A stretch of DNA of 64,000 nucleotides from Apophysomyces variabilis (Eukaryota; Mucoromycota; Mucoromycetes; Mucorales; Mucoraceae). Positions 11,950 to 23,700 of this stretch are shown one piece after another. The notes under the pieces were generated by a model. It was not told where the DNA came from. It did no database searches and saw only the letters and a list, made by a program, of their open reading frames with translations. The position numbers were made by a program, and so were the translations under genes. Position 1 is the first letter of the stretch. Every line of letters begins with the position of its first letter. The stretch lies in the NCBI GenBank assembly GCA_002749535.1, contig MZZL01000405.1, positions 1,171,834 through 1,235,833 on the forward strand. The letters are read 5' to 3'.

Positions 11950-12452
11950 ATCATCGCTGCATCAAATTGTTCAGCTCAATGATTATCCGGTCTACAACAA
12001 TCGCCCTTTTTCTTAGAATCATTTTTGGCATGTTTATTTGCAAAATTCGAAGATGAAATAAAGAAAACTTGTTGTATATTATATACTACTGTCAAGTGAT
12101 TTTTCATGATATCTTCCGACTGAAGTAGCAAAGTGAATGGAAATAGGGAGGAAAATGGGATGTGTAGACTTGTTCAAATAATGCATATAAGAATACCATT
12201 GGTCGTCCTAACCGCAAAGGATGGGTTGCGACGTAAAGGATGAGTTTTTCCCCTCTCCCTTTTTGTCACTTCTTTTATCAAGACCAAAGTGAGGTAAATA
12301 AAAATTTGATCGTCTAGATCAAGCCATTTAGTCGACATATACCACATCCAACTTGTACAGTACTCAACAGGTGCGTCGACAGAGTTAAGTTAACAGACAA
12401 TGAAAAAAAATCATTCTATGTACTTTTCTTTTTTATTATAAACTGAATATTC
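11950..12452. other. 3' intergenic region between convergent genes
   Basis: Holds the lysozyme 3' UTR (the part duplicated at 9.95-10.07 kb) and the 3' UTR of the convergent Mrp51 gene. Nothing else recognised. Confidence 0.5.
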
Positions 12453-13373
12453 TTATTCTTTTGGTTCGGTCGAGTTTAACAATCCGTTGATACGTGCCAT
12501 AAGAAGTTGATGTCTGGGGTTAGGTTCGATGTTTTCGTTGTCCTCCTTGATCGGTGCATCTCTACGCGGTTTAAGACGGAACATCTCATCCGCACTCATC
12601 GAGCCGAATTTGGATTGTACGTAGGCAGAAGATGCGTTTGTGAAGTCATCCTCCATGATGGATGACACAGTAGATCCTGGTGCATGTAAATCCACGGTGA
12701 CAACGGGTCGACCTTCCTCGTCGATTTCGGCATCCTTCACGTAGAAAGTTCGCACACGTCTGTCACCCGTATTCCTCAATCCAATAGCGCTGTGCTTGGA
12801 CAAAAGAGCAACCACACCACCAATACCAACTGCATGACCGTGTTTATCGGCGTTCAAGATACGGCCAGGGACAGGGTAGCCCCAGCCTTGGTTATATTCA
12901 CTGTAGGTTGGACCGACGACAGGTGTGGCGGGTTTGTCGTTGAAATGAATGTTCAAATACTCAAACAATTGTTCGGGAACGAGTTCTTTCTTTTCCAACT
13001 TAGACTTGAATTCGGGTGCTTTCTTGGCGATGTCGTTGAGGAATCGCTTAAACTCGGCCGGGGTCATTAACGCGACATTGTGTTCCTCTGTTTCTGGTCG
13101 TGGCACAGGTTTTTTCGAGTTGGGGAAGTTTTCCTTCCATCGCTTCACGAACAACACTTGTCCTTCGCCGCTCTGCCATGGTGTCTGGTGCTCTGCTGTG
13201 TCGAGGTCGCTAACGGTGGCATAGCGTGTGCGGATCACGGTCGGTAATGTTCGTTTGAGACCCCAGTCGCCGACCTTTTTATGCGTTTTTGGTGTGGTGT
13301 ATACTCGTGGCAAAGTGCGATCGAAACTCGCCAGACGGGAGTTGCGCAGTAGTGAGGCGAAAGACTTGTCCAT
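12453..13373 (-). CDS. Mitochondrial small-subunit ribosomal protein Mrp51-like
   Basis: Single-exon ORF of 306 residues matching the fungal Mrp51 (bS1m-type) family of mitochondrial 37S ribosomal proteins. Recognisable features: the N-terminal SFASLLRNSRLASFD start, GDWGLKRTLP, TRYATVSDLDTAEHQTP, then PTYSEYNQGWGYPVPGRILN and VGIGGVVALL. Yeast Mrp51 is involved in translation of mitochondrial mRNAs with specific leaders; the same role is inferred here. The N-terminus is Arg/Ser-rich with few acids, compatible with mitochondrial import. Start chosen at 13373 (MDKSFASLL); an in-frame upstream Met at 13436 would add 21 residues not expected in the family. Confidence 0.82.
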   Translation of the reverse strand: MDKSFASLLRNSRLASFDRTLPRVYTTPKTHKKVGDWGLKRTLPTVIRTRYATVSDLDTAEHQTPWQSGEGQVLFVKRWKENFPNSKKPVPRPETEEHNVALMTPAEFKRFLNDIAKKAPEFKSKLEKKELVPEQLFEYLNIHFNDKPATPVVGPTYSEYNQGWGYPVPGRILNADKHGHAVGIGGVVALLSKHSAIGLRNTGDRRVRTFYVKDAEIDEEGRPVVTVDLHAPGSTVSSIMEDDFTNASSAYVQSKFGSMSADEMFRLKPRRDAPIKEDNENIEPNPRHQLLMARINGLLNSTEPKE

Positions 13374-14045
13374 GGTCAAGCTTTGTTGCGAAAGGGCCTG
13401 TCTGCTGTCTTTGAAACAGTTGTTTGGATTGCCCAACCCCTTCGTTCAAAGTGACTTGGATATCCTCAAAACTTTTTGAAGCACCGACATTGAGGATGTG
13501 CCCATAGCAAATTGGGTTGAATAATAGCCAACAATACTTTTTTTTGTCATAGGAAGTACTGGTACATTTGCGAGCTCGTTGTTTAATTTCGTGCATATAA
13601 CTGTTTTTTTAGAGTCATTTAGTAGTAGCTGACTTATGTGGTTCTTGATATGCTTTATTAAGATCGTTTCCACTTGTACGTGCTAGTTTGAAGTACTAAA
13701 TCGCAATCGACATATTTATTCCTTTTGTTCGTTTAACTATCATAAAAATAAGAATGGAGTGAAAACAAAACGTGTACGGAAACGTAGGTTGCCAAATAAA
13801 ACAAAGGAAAGAAAAATCAAATATGTGAAACACATCATAAGTTTTCGAATGCTTAAATGCATGGTATGAACATATAGTATAGCAAGATGGAAAATTGAGG
13901 AAGACAAAACTATTAAAATGCGTGAATAATAAAGAAGAAAAAGAAAATTTGGCATATAGTTGAAGGATGATGATGTTGCTGGAGTAAAGACAATTAACCA
14001 AATAGCAAACCGGATGAAAAGGGAAACTGATAAGCTTGTTGTATA
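13374..14045. other. Intergenic region upstream of Mrp51
   Basis: AT-rich. Overlapping short ORFs on the minus strand (for example 13696-14049) are Phe/Ser/Ile-rich and have no recognisable domain. Promoter of the Mrp51 gene and 3' UTR of the C2H2 gene by position. Confidence 0.4.
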
Positions 14046-14678
14046 TCATCTCCGATCTCTGTGCACTGTCTTGATGTGCCTAGCCAATGCATCAGCTCGA
14101 GAAAGCTCTTTATCGCAAAAACAGCAAATGTGAGAAATGACACCAGGTACACGTCTTGATGAAGTCCGGGGATGCCTAACTCGTCTCCTTTGATGAGGTA
14201 CTCTAGGATTCTGCGACTGACCACATGCTCGATTATTCAAAGTATTTTCTTCCAAGTTTACAGTACTGGCAATGGCATCTAATAAATGTCATTTCTTGTT
14301 AGAAAACAGACATAGCATGCTTTGAGCAAGTGGAATGTAAAGTGTACCTTCGGTAATATTTTCTGTTCTTTGCAACAAGCCATATTGGTATGTCGGAATG
14401 GCACCATGATGCATATGTACATTCGACGCTATCATATCATGTAATCTTGGCTCATTTGAACTGTGCAAAGGCATCTGACCGGTAAGTGGCGAAGCAAAAT
14501 CCAAGGGGGGATCCAACGCATAATGTAAAGAATGTGCAAGCTCGGCATGGTTATCAGTGTTCGGATACAAATGGTTGTCAAGTAAGGCAGTTCGGCCGTC
14601 AGCTGGAGCTGCCGCTTGTAGGTCGGCAAGGAGCATCTGTAGGCAAAGAATAAGCAATCCTCTAATTTCTCTATCCAT
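14046..14678 (-). CDS. Single-finger C2H2 protein, 2 exons
   Basis: About 187 residues from exons 14678-14348 and 14278-14046; the join (GTACAC donor, TTTATTAG acceptor) is phase 1 and in frame. The N-terminal half is His/Leu/Pro-rich without a known domain. A basic stretch (RRRVRHPRTSSRR) precedes one C-terminal C2H2 finger, CCFCDKELSRADALARHIKTVH, after which the protein ends within four residues. A single finger with adjacent basic residues suggests nucleic-acid or protein binding; a specific regulator cannot be named. A TATA-like TATATATAAA motif lies about 75 bases upstream of the ATG. Confidence 0.7.
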
Positions 14679-15201
14679 TTGATGAATCAAGAGGCTTGAA
14701 TCGTTGAACTGTGTGATTGCTTTATGGAAGAAAAATAATGGACCTCTCCAAGGTTTATATATATTCGCTGCATGTAAGGTTCATTCAGGACAGCGGACAA
14801 TAAATATTGTCCAGGGACGTAACTTCCTATTTAGTTACTGCTGTTATAAATCAGATTTTTAGTTTCTTTACTTTGTATCCTTGGTCACAATGTCCTTTCC
14901 TATTTTGTTTAGCGCCGTTTCTTCGATTTCCTTGTATGGTTTCTCCTTCTGTTTATTCTTTTTTTAAGACCAGCCTGAAACCTTTTTCTTAGTGACAACC
15001 ATACAGTCATGACCCACTCAAATAATTCGAGTTAACACCCTTAAAGAATTCATCGCTTTAAATATTTTACTTCCAGATCGACAGTTTGCCTAGTTTTTCT
15101 TTCTCCTTTTTCAGAATGTTTTGACTGAACCTCCAGCGATGTACTAGCGTATTATCGCAGGCTTCTCTCCTTACTTTGATGTTATCAACTATGTATACCA
15201 T
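14679..15201. other. Intergenic region
   Basis: Contains the TATA-like motif of the C2H2 gene near 14753-14763 (minus strand). No gene seen otherwise. Confidence 0.4.
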
Positions 15202-15732
15202 GTGGAACACAGTCATGTCTTGCTGCATTTCCAGAATCTTGGTCGCATTTTGCCGTATAAGACAACGCCATGTTCTGGTCCAAGTCTCACTGTGAAGGTG
15301 CATTATTCGGGAGAAAACATGCCGCTTCCCAGGAAAGCAGCGGGCCATACATACGATCGGAACTTTGCCCAATACCCTTCATCCTGGCAATGTATCTTCT
15401 GCTTTTGCTCCAGAGTGTGCAAAAGTATTAAGGAAGAGTACCGGGGCATCGGTGATACTTATTTGCTATCATCCAGTTCTCATAGAAGTGTGTCCCCAAG
15501 ATACCGAGAGCATATATCAAGACTTTTCAAGGCATCCAAAATAAATGTCGCCCATACTACTAACCGGGGAGATCTCCATGGTGTACTGCTCTTGGATAAA
15601 GATAACTTGATCAACAGCATTCATAATACTATGGATATTCGGGGTGTTGTGGCTGTCAAAGCACAGGCCGTATTTGCGAACAATGTCCACCAAGAAGCTT
15701 TAGCATACAACGTTTACTTAAACATGAAATAA
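15202..15732 (+). CDS. Uncharacterised ORF, possible transposase-derived fragment
   Basis: ORF of 176 codons with no domain I can name with confidence. It contains a CxFCxC cluster (CIFCFCSRVC) and the segment HYSGENMPLPRKAAG. Weakly similar words (YTRENMLL and RCLFC) occur in the decayed MULE-like region at 53.4-54.3 kb, and the antisense frames of both regions share IVDxIxxxxExA, so the two loci may descend from the same element family. No intron or upstream exon was established. Treat as a hypothetical or a transposon remnant. Confidence 0.3.
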   Translation: MEHSHVLLHFQNLGRILPYKTTPCSGPSLTVKVHYSGENMPLPRKAAGHTYDRNFAQYPSSWQCIFCFCSRVCKSIKEEYRGIGDTYLLSSSSHRSVSPRYREHISRLFKASKINVAHTTNRGDLHGVLLLDKDNLINSIHNTMDIRGVVAVKAQAVFANNVHQEALAYNVYLNMK

Positions 15733-16247
15733 CTGAACATTACGAAGTTCAACCATTCTATATTTTTTCGTATTTGAACCTTATAAAAAGATATTTGTTG
15801 TCGTACAACTCCATTCATCTTGGTTCTTGTCACTTTCAACACTCCCCATCCTTCAACGCTTTCTTACATTAGCAAGATGCTGAAAATAAAGGGCAGGTTT
15901 ATTCATGGGACATAGTGGCATTGAAACGCGCCTCTACTAAAAGAGCCATTGTGATACGATGTGTATACTATGACTAGATCGTACTGGAACATTATCCTAG
16001 CCACCAACGACTCCTCGAGTTAAGGCACGCACAAGGTGGATATCTTCAACAATGAAATGTTGCCCTTTCATTTGGAGGCATGCGTACCCTATGTAGCCAC
16101 AGATCCTACACAAAATGTGTTATGCTTACATGACAAAGTGAAGGATGACCGTAAAGCATGGTGCCCCACGTATCGCTGCCGCATTTTTTCCTGAGCCAAT
16201 GCAGACCCTTCTATTAAGTCCGGGAATCAGATATGACGACCGATTCA
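15733..16247. other. Intergenic region
   Basis: No gene identified. A short plus-strand ORF at 16145-16333 overlaps the next minus-strand ORF and shows no domain. Confidence 0.35.
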
Positions 16248-16944
16248 TCATAACATGGGGATCTTGGAATAAGTCCCTGTACATTTTACATGCAACGCTT
16301 GTGAACGATTACTGCTCATTAAATACGCCATGACCGTGGTCAGTACAAAGAATTGGCCAGGACGCTGGATCCCCTCACAGTAGTCACCGTTTCTTGGGTA
16401 TGTGAATATAGTGCGATAACTTCTAAATGGAATGTCATTCAGAAAACCATTGATTGGGTTCTTGCCGCGTTCTAAGATATAACCGAGATAGACACAAGCA
16501 TCATTACTGGTATTAGCGTACCAGACTAGGTTTTGTACGTTTACAGGATGAAAGCTCAGGATAGCTGCTTTGCAGCCGAGAGAGGTAATGTTAGCTACTT
16601 TTCCCTTCACCGTGAGGTATGCGTTTGATGACCTGCTTATATATATGTAGAATGTCTACAGCGGATTGCCGTTTCTTAATGCTTTTAGGAAACAGAAGTG
16701 TGATAACGTGCTGGTTGATAGGGTCTGTTGTGCAGGAATCAGTCCTTTGACCATCCGTTCTGGAAACTACGTTGACAAACGAAACAGAGAAACAAATTGG
16801 GTTCCTAGAAGCTGCTTTAAATTGTGTTGAGTCGTAGTACGAGCTCTGCAAACTTCCTAAGATGTCATTGGAAATAAACCTAATGTAGACTCGGGTCCTA
16901 TGATTGGTAATAGCGTGTGTTTTTGAGAAAATGGTGTTAAACAT
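16248..16944 (-). CDS. Uncharacterised ORF pair, minus strand
   Basis: Two overlapping minus-strand reading frames (16944-16591 and 16610-16248) look protein-like in composition. The downstream one contains HPVNVQNLVWYANTSND and FLNDIPFRSYRTIF. They may be two exons of one gene or a frameshifted remnant; no clear splice pair joins them. No family is recognised. Confidence 0.28.
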
Positions 16945-17406
16945 GGCGTGGTTGTTGCTTGGTGGTGATTTGAGATAGGTATTTGCGTAACATTAAAAAA
17001 TTCTTGTCGCATGGTCAAACAGAAAGCGATTCCAACCTGTTTTCTTTTCGATCAAGAATATTATAGAGGTGACTTTCTTGCATTTAAGAATGATTTATGG
17101 TTGGTGATATTCTTTGATATCCATGAGAAGTAGATCAGGTCTCTTTCGTATCGACCCATTCTATCATAGAGACTATCTTTAAATCTGAAACAGCCGACCA
17201 TCCTTTTTTCTGTACTGTAAGTCTAAAACTTTAAAAGATGATATACATAGTTTGATTTTTTTATTTATGCTCTGTACAAAAAAGAGAAAAGAATTCACTA
17301 GCGCAAGGGCCCCATCAAAACTGGCATGAATGGATGGCTTGAAGTAAAAGAAGAAAGGGCAAAAAAGATTCAAGATGGTATCAAGTTCCCTGTTTCCCAT
17401 TCCAGC

Positions 17407-18776
17407 TTAAAAGCCGTGCTTGCTTTCGAAGTAGTTTGTAGCAGCAGAAACAGCCATACGCTTGAGCAAGTTGGTTCTGGCTTCTTGCTTGTCAAGGTCC
17501 TCCTCGTCATCATGACCGCGTTCTTCAATCAATTTAACAAGCTATGGAAACTTAGCGTTAGAAACTCGTAGCATAACAGTATATTTTGCTTTCTTTGTTT
17601 ACCTCTGTGGCAGCAACAGTAGCAATCAATTGCTTGGCAACCTTGTGTTTGACTTCCTTGCCGTCCTCCTTTTGTTTCCTTTCCCATGCCTTGACCGCTT
17701 CAAAGGCAGCAGCAGCAGCTAACAATTCGTGGCTTACTTTTGCCTTTCTAGCACCATAGGCTTTCTTGTGTGCCTGGTGCAGATCCTTCTCATCTAAAAG
17801 CTCGTTCTTACGCTTGCCCCAGCCTTTCCAGTTTCCGAACCAAGCTCGTAGTCGGGCACGCTTGCCATCATCTTCACTTTCGTCTTCCGAGTCATCCACG
17901 CGGGGTGGATCTCCCAACTCGATATCCCACAACTGATTGTGCGCTTTTTCGAAATGTTTACGCTTGTAAATCATCACCCGGGCATCGGGCTTTGGATTTT
18001 CTCGGACGATGTCCACCACCATGGTTGGATCATTTAATGAGTAAATGAAACCCGTATCCGGTTCATAGCCATATCGCTGGTCGGCAGCCTATTTCAAACG
18101 GAAAGAAGACGATGAGCCGAAGACTTTCCTCTTGTGGGTGATAAATGACATGTACTTACATGGTCTTCTTCCTTCATATGATCCAAATACAAACGACTTT
18201 CACCGGTAAAGATGGCTATGCAAAAAAGAAGAAAATTTGTGGGTCAGACAAAAAAGGTGATACGGAAAGGTGCGGAAACATAAACAGCTGAGCTAGCAAA
18301 AAAAGAAAGGGAAAAAAAGGTTGTGCCATATTTTTATTCTGGCATCCTCTTTCTCTCTGTGCGCAGTAGGGATTGATCGTTCTACTTACCGATAAATGTC
18401 TCTGCGGCATGAATATCCAAGACAAGACCCGTTAATTTGTTGGTCAAGAAGCCTACGTGGCGATGAGTAATTTTTTTTTACTCTCAGTTTTCTTCTTCTG
18501 TTTTGTTTTGGCTTCTCTAGGTACTTTACCATTTTGATGGATCCAGAGTTGACTGTCTCTCTCAGGAGACTCGGTCTTCTTAGGCATCATGACAATCTTG
18601 GACTTTGGCTATCCAAGACATAGAAAGGGGTTATTGATCTATCTTCAATCGTTTCATCTTATCAATATACTTACACCAAAAGTTTGAGGATCACCCCGGA
18701 CGTCGACTGCAAAGCCGTTCATCTTGGAGAGGATATAGAAGTACCCCAGAGGGAAGTTATTGTGCGCTAATGTCAT
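17407..18776 (-). CDS. Ricin-B lectin / CipC-like (DUF3759) fusion protein
   Basis: Multi-exon gene read from ATG at 18776 (MTLAHNNFPLGYFYILS) to TAA at 17407, with six introns that all keep frame. The N-terminal half is a beta-trefoil of ricin-B type: FYILSKMNGFAVDVRG, SQLWIHQNGFLTNKLTGLVLDI, FIYSLNDPTMVVDI and NQLWDIE give the repeated Gln-x-Trp pattern of that fold. An acidic linker (DDSEDESEDDGKR) leads to a C-terminal helical domain, HQAHKKAYGARKAKVSHELLAA with AAAFEAVKAWE and KQLIATVAATEV, which matches the CipC-like DUF3759 family known in fungi from antibiotic-response proteins. No signal peptide, so likely cytosolic. Carbohydrate binding is inferred from the fold only. Confidence 0.82.
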
Positions 18777-19812
18777 TGCTTGGGTATAAGGGAAACAAAG
18801 AAAACGAAAAGAGAAGTGACAAATGTCGGCTCTTCCGAAGAGTGACATATATAAAAAAAATCAGTCTGTTACACAGTAACCCACTTTGGCGTTTTTGTTC
18901 TTTCGAGTGCAAAAAGCCGCAGTTACGGTCCGAAAATCTCGCCATGGAACACAAAAGGATTTACGACCAAAAAAGAAGTAAAAAGCAAGAAGATACCCTA
19001 CTACCCTTGATTCACATCTTCTTCTACGTCAAGCACACTGCCATGACTTAACCTGTCATAACGTCTTTCTATCATGACGAAATGCTACGGCATGTGATGG
19101 CTCAGCGAACAATCATTTGCTTAAGGAAAATGCTTCCTCTTGACAGATCCGATAACCCATGATGCCTTCTAAATGTAGAACTCATCCGGTTCTTTAAATA
19201 CACATTACTACTCTTTTTATGCGGCTTCTACACGGTTGCAAGACATGACACCACCTGGCACTTTTAAAAGGCTCCACTTTTTCAACCCCGTCCATAGCAA
19301 TTTTTTCCCTTTTTTTCTTCATTGTTATGTCATCGCGGTAACACGACTTTTTCTCTTGCGTGACCAAGCTCCAAAGCCTTAGTGGGTTGTGTTCTGATTG
19401 TTCTCCGATCAAGACCATAGATTATTCCGTTAGGTCTCTGTTGGATATTTAGCTGCAATTACAAGGTCTTTATGTCCTTTGCTAAGTAAACTTTCTATTT
19501 AAAACTGTTGTACCGTTTAAAGATCGAAAAATAGCATAAACGTTTAACATGCATAGTCAAGGGTCCTCCGCCGCTATGTATGCAGCAACACTCCGACCCC
19601 TTTGATAAGAATCCCGTCACGGTCATAACCCAGCTAATGTCTTGCTTCCTCCATCGTCAGCAGTGGTTAAAAGAAATGGGGATAATGAGACGATTTATTG
19701 AATGTTCATCGGATATAAACAGCTTAGTAATATTATGGGGAATGGCATAGGGGAGTATGTGTCATTTGAAGCTAATAGTACAGGTTACCATTATTCGTCC
19801 TTTAGAGAGTAT
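18777..19812. other. Intergenic region
   Basis: About 1 kb between the start of the lectin-CipC gene and the end of the acyl-CoA oxidase gene. No gene found; ORFs are short and without domains. Confidence 0.4.
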
Positions 19813-22537
19813 TTATTCTTCATCTTCGTCCTCCTCTTCTTCCAAACCAGCCTCTTCATCCTCTACGTCCTCAGCTTCCACCTTGCGTTCTATCATTGGC
19901 TTGATCAAACGTTCAAAGTAGGGATGTTCGCCTTGTGGATTGGATCGTTTCACTTGTTCAAAGTAATGAACGTACACATTACCATCAGCACGTCCCAGCG
20001 GGCTATTGATAATGAAATCGCTCAAATTGAAGGCGTCAACCAAAGGAATAGCTTGGTCACGTACAGACTTGCATAGCACATTGGTCTGACTGCGAATAAA
20101 CTCAACATGAGCAGGGGTAAAGTATTCATACTGCAGGAACGCTCCAGCATTATCTTCGATAGCAAAGAGACCATATAGAAGGCACACCTCCATTAAGACC
20201 TCCTTGAGATTGCCAGTGAGTTTGGCAACAGCATCAGCAAATCTGTTAAACAGATAACCATAAGAATGCAGTTTGGCAGCATACAGACGTGCTTGAGCTA
20301 TTTGTTTACAGAACAAAAGGTTTAGAAACATCTGGTACACGATCAAACCATTGATCCTTACAGCATTGCTCGTATGCATCATCCGTGTCCAGTCCCTTAG
20401 CGAGACACGCTTCAAATTCTAAAGCAGCATTCTTCACAACATTTGCACATATGACTTGCCAAGCTTCAGTAATGACTAGGGGATCCAAGATGTCTTGAAG
20501 GTTTTTGGCAGCACATCGTTTGCCAATCAAAGCGTCTAGCTTATTCAAGTATCCCACACCAGGCGACAGCTTCTTGCCATTCATTGCCTCACGGTAGCTA
20601 CTCACTAGATAGCGACCTGCCTGAAGCGTTAGGATGGTGTTGTCTCCTTCCCAGGTACATTGGACCGCAAAGTCTTGATACATTGCAGCCAGACCGGTAT
20701 AGGCAGAATACCCATGCCCACCACATGCTTGTCGACACTGTTCGATGGTATGAAGACAGTTCCATGTACAAAAGGCCTTCAAGCCTGCGCTCGTAGAGTG
20801 AGTTTCTTTTAGTACTTCCATCACCTCGTCCAAGTCATTGTCGCCTTCCCTAGCACTATCCAATCGAACCATCATTGCATTGTACATTTCCGTCATTTCT
20901 GCAGCGGTGAAAAGCATAGCAAATGTTTGTGCAAGCAAAGGCATCAAACGACGTTGATGGATTGGGTAGTCAAGAAGCTTGGTCTCAATACCGTTCGCCT
21001 TTGAGTTGGAAAACTGACGTCGAACAGCTGCATAACGGATGGCAATAGCAAGTGCTTTCTTGGAAACATGAGCACTATCGGCAACCATAGCTACACGTCC
21101 TTGGAGAAGTGCACCATAGGTCTAACAATGTCCAATTTCAGCGTCCGGATGACAAAGTTCAACGTGTGGCATCTTACCAGTTGTTGAAGTTTGGGCTCTC
21201 TTACAAGTCCCGCTCTGGAAACCTGGAAAAGTGTTCAGGCTCTTTAAGTCCTGGCTGATTTTTGCTACTTTCTGCCTTACCTTTGTATGTTTCATAAGCA
21301 TATATCCTCTGGGAATACGAACATTCGTAAATTGGATCCATCCATTATCGATTCCATCCCTTCCCTAAATATGACAAGTCAGTTCCTTTTCTGTCCTGGT
21401 TTTTCTATTCGATAAAAGCTTTGTTTACCATCTTCTTTCCAATATCACCGATATTAATTCCCGGCAATGTGGCGTAGGTTTTTGGGTCTCGTAAAGGCAC
21501 TACAAAACATTTTGTTCCATACCGTTTGCCCTTGACTATCAGCTGTGCAAAGACAGCTGCGTGGGTTGCGCTATGAGCAGCTCCACCAATCCACCACTGA
21601 ATAGATGGTATAGATTTCAGGTTGCATTAGTTCATTTTGTGCACGTTTCTCTTAGCGTTAGACAAACCTTGGTTGCGGTTAATGTAGGTGTGTGGATAAT
21701 AAATTGATCTGAAGCTTCGTCAAAGGTAGCGGTGGTTTCCAGGCCGGGGACGTTACTTCCGTGTCCAAGTTCAGTCATAGCAAAGCAGCCGACAAAGTTG
21801 GACAAGGATAAAGCACCTCTTTCAAACCAGTATCCTAGTTGTCCCGGGGACGCATTGCTCTGTAGAGCTCCGACAAAAAGCCCATCTAGGAATGATGCAT
21901 TGAGTACAATACATCATGAAAAAGACCAGGAAAATAGGATAATCATACAATGAACACCGAACCGAGTCCAAAAGCCAGGGTCTACTAACGAGACAATTTC
22001 CATTCTTTTCTTGAACTGTTCCACTGATTCGCTTTGGAGATGATGAAGCATGCTTCGGAACTAAATATTCGAAATTAGATATGCATTAGTTTCTTTCCTT
22101 TCTTTCAGATGCATGACCCAATTGCAGAAAACAAGTACCTTTTCCATTGTTCTCTCCCGGAGTTCTGCCTTTGTGATATCGTGAATATCGTCCATACGAA
22201 ACAGAGGGTCTCGCTCGAGCTCAAGCATAATTTGCTGCTTTAGCTAATGAACATGTCAATATGGAGAGGAAAAGGGTGGGTTTTTTGATCTCTCTTTCTT
22301 TTTTACCTGAGTGACCTTCTCGCCTCCATCCAATAAGTAGGTCAGTTCGCGGACGTTGAACTTGGCTCTCGCCCTTTCTTCTGCCATACTGTTCACAGGA
22401 CTAAGCCGATGAATCCATGTCAGCCAGGATTATCATCACGACATCATGTGATCGTTCACCACTTACTCAACAGCTTCAGCATAAGCTTGTTCTGGTGTTA
22501 AATGTTGTTTGATGCTATTCAATCGTGCCTGGACCAT
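19813..22537 (-). CDS. Acyl-CoA oxidase
   Basis: Predicted FAD-dependent acyl-CoA oxidase (first step of peroxisomal beta-oxidation, fatty acyl-CoA plus O2 to trans-2-enoyl-CoA plus H2O2). It starts at 22537 ([21 protein letters not shown]) and is split into at least nine exons. Signatures: [22 protein letters not shown] (FAD and substrate loop), [23 protein letters not shown], and the C-terminal [19 protein letters not shown] followed by [11 protein letters not shown], which carries the catalytic glutamate. The last join is best read as donor GTGTAC near 20316 to an ATAG acceptor near 20300. The protein ends in an acidic run (EEEEDEDEE) rather than an SKL-type peroxisomal signal, as in some fungal Pox1 proteins imported through other contacts. 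Confidence 0.9.
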
Positions 22538-23411
22538 GTTCGTAAAGGAGACTTGTGGATAGGTTGTTCGCGTAGAAAAGCGCGGTAAGCATATTTATTC
22601 GTATTTAGGCGTGCCCCGAATTGGCTTGACTAAAGCAAAACCATCTTTTTTTGGACACGACGACCTGTCACTAGAATCGTCGCTTTCAGCTATTTTTCTT
22701 TGACCGAATTGTCCCCACGCACACGTGCGTACCTAAACCCAAACCCCAAATTCTTCTTCTTTTCATATCACAGTTGACAGAAATTCGCGCATCCTATATC
22801 CAGAGAGATTCAATCTGGATGAATTGTACTCACTATAAATAGGATGATCCTAAGAAGATCAAACAGACGCTATATGGGAGAATAGCCGATATTACATGCT
22901 GGCTACTAAATACGCCTGATGGATAGACATCGAAAAAAAGAGTAGGGCCAATACATTAAGATGCAAAGCCTTTATGAATTGAGTTACAGGTCTTTAATTC
23001 CTCCATCTATCTATAATAACTGTCTGACTTTCCGGGACAGGAACCGTTCCTGGAGCTAAGTCTTCTATATATAGCGTCCACAAACTTCAACATAACGTGT
23101 CATCCAGGCGCTTGGTGCCTTTCATGTTTTACCTTTTCTTTTTTCTTATTTGGATACTTTTTAAAGCTGAACGGTTGGGCAATTTTGACCTCACCATGCC
23201 CGAATGGCAATTGATATATGACAGAAATGATGGAATCCGGTCACAAATATATACTGGGATCGACAGTTTTGTCGAGCCATGTAAGTAATACTGATCGTTC
23301 CGAGTCAGTAACAATACATGTCAGCAAGGGATCAAAGTACGTGTTCCACAAGTCTGTTTCACTTATAGTGGTAGTATCATTGATAAAAAAAACTTCGACA
23401 GCTTTTGAATC
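22538..23411. other. Intergenic region left of the first Fanzor element
   Basis: Promoter of the acyl-CoA oxidase by position, then AT-rich DNA up to the terminal repeat at 23412. ORFs at 23097-23499 are short and unrecognised. Confidence 0.4.
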
Positions 23412-23477
23412 CTACTGTTTATTGAATACATATTTTGCGCTACTGCAAAACAAATTCTGCGCCCATGAAAGCACCAA
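23412..23477 (+). repeat. Terminal inverted repeat, left end of Fanzor element 1
   Basis: About 66 bases beginning CTACTGTTTATTG and containing two TTTGCGC/TCTGCGCC boxes about 20 bases apart, ending ATGAAAGCACCAA. It aligns at roughly 80 percent with 31101-31165 (same orientation), and in inverted orientation with 34861-34920 and, more weakly, 27561-27620. Alignment was done by eye. Confidence 0.7.
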
Positions 23478-23584
23478 ATTTATGCTAAAAGTAAACTAAT
23501 TTTATGTCATTAACCAAATCAGTTATGCGAGAAGTATACTTTGCTTACATGAATCTGGTACTTCAGTGGGACACAGAATTCATT

Positions 23585-23700
23585 CGAGTAGCGAGAAATA
23601 TAATTCATGGTTAGCAAACCGGAAGGGTACATTGCTGTCCTTTTACTTACCCCGAAGGGTATCCCGCTGCTAAGCGCGGGCACCCACGCCGCACCCCTCC
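23585..23700 (-). ncRNA. Candidate guide-RNA (omega/fRNA) scaffold at Fanzor 1 3' end
   Basis: Read on the minus strand, the end of the Fanzor 1 CDS and the bases just after it form two perfect hairpins in a locally GC-rich block: CCCGC/GCGGG (23663-23680), whose loop contains the TAG stop, and TACCC-TTCG-GGGTA (23648-23661), a UUCG tetraloop hairpin. TnpB and Fanzor guide RNAs are known to overlap the 3' end of the nuclease gene, so this is the expected place. Expression and exact ends are not visible in sequence. Confidence 0.5.

Noticed and set aside
13696..14049. Minus-strand ORF of 117 codons downstream of the C2H2 gene
   Set aside because: Phe/Ser/Ile-rich, overlaps the C2H2 3' end, no recognisable domain.
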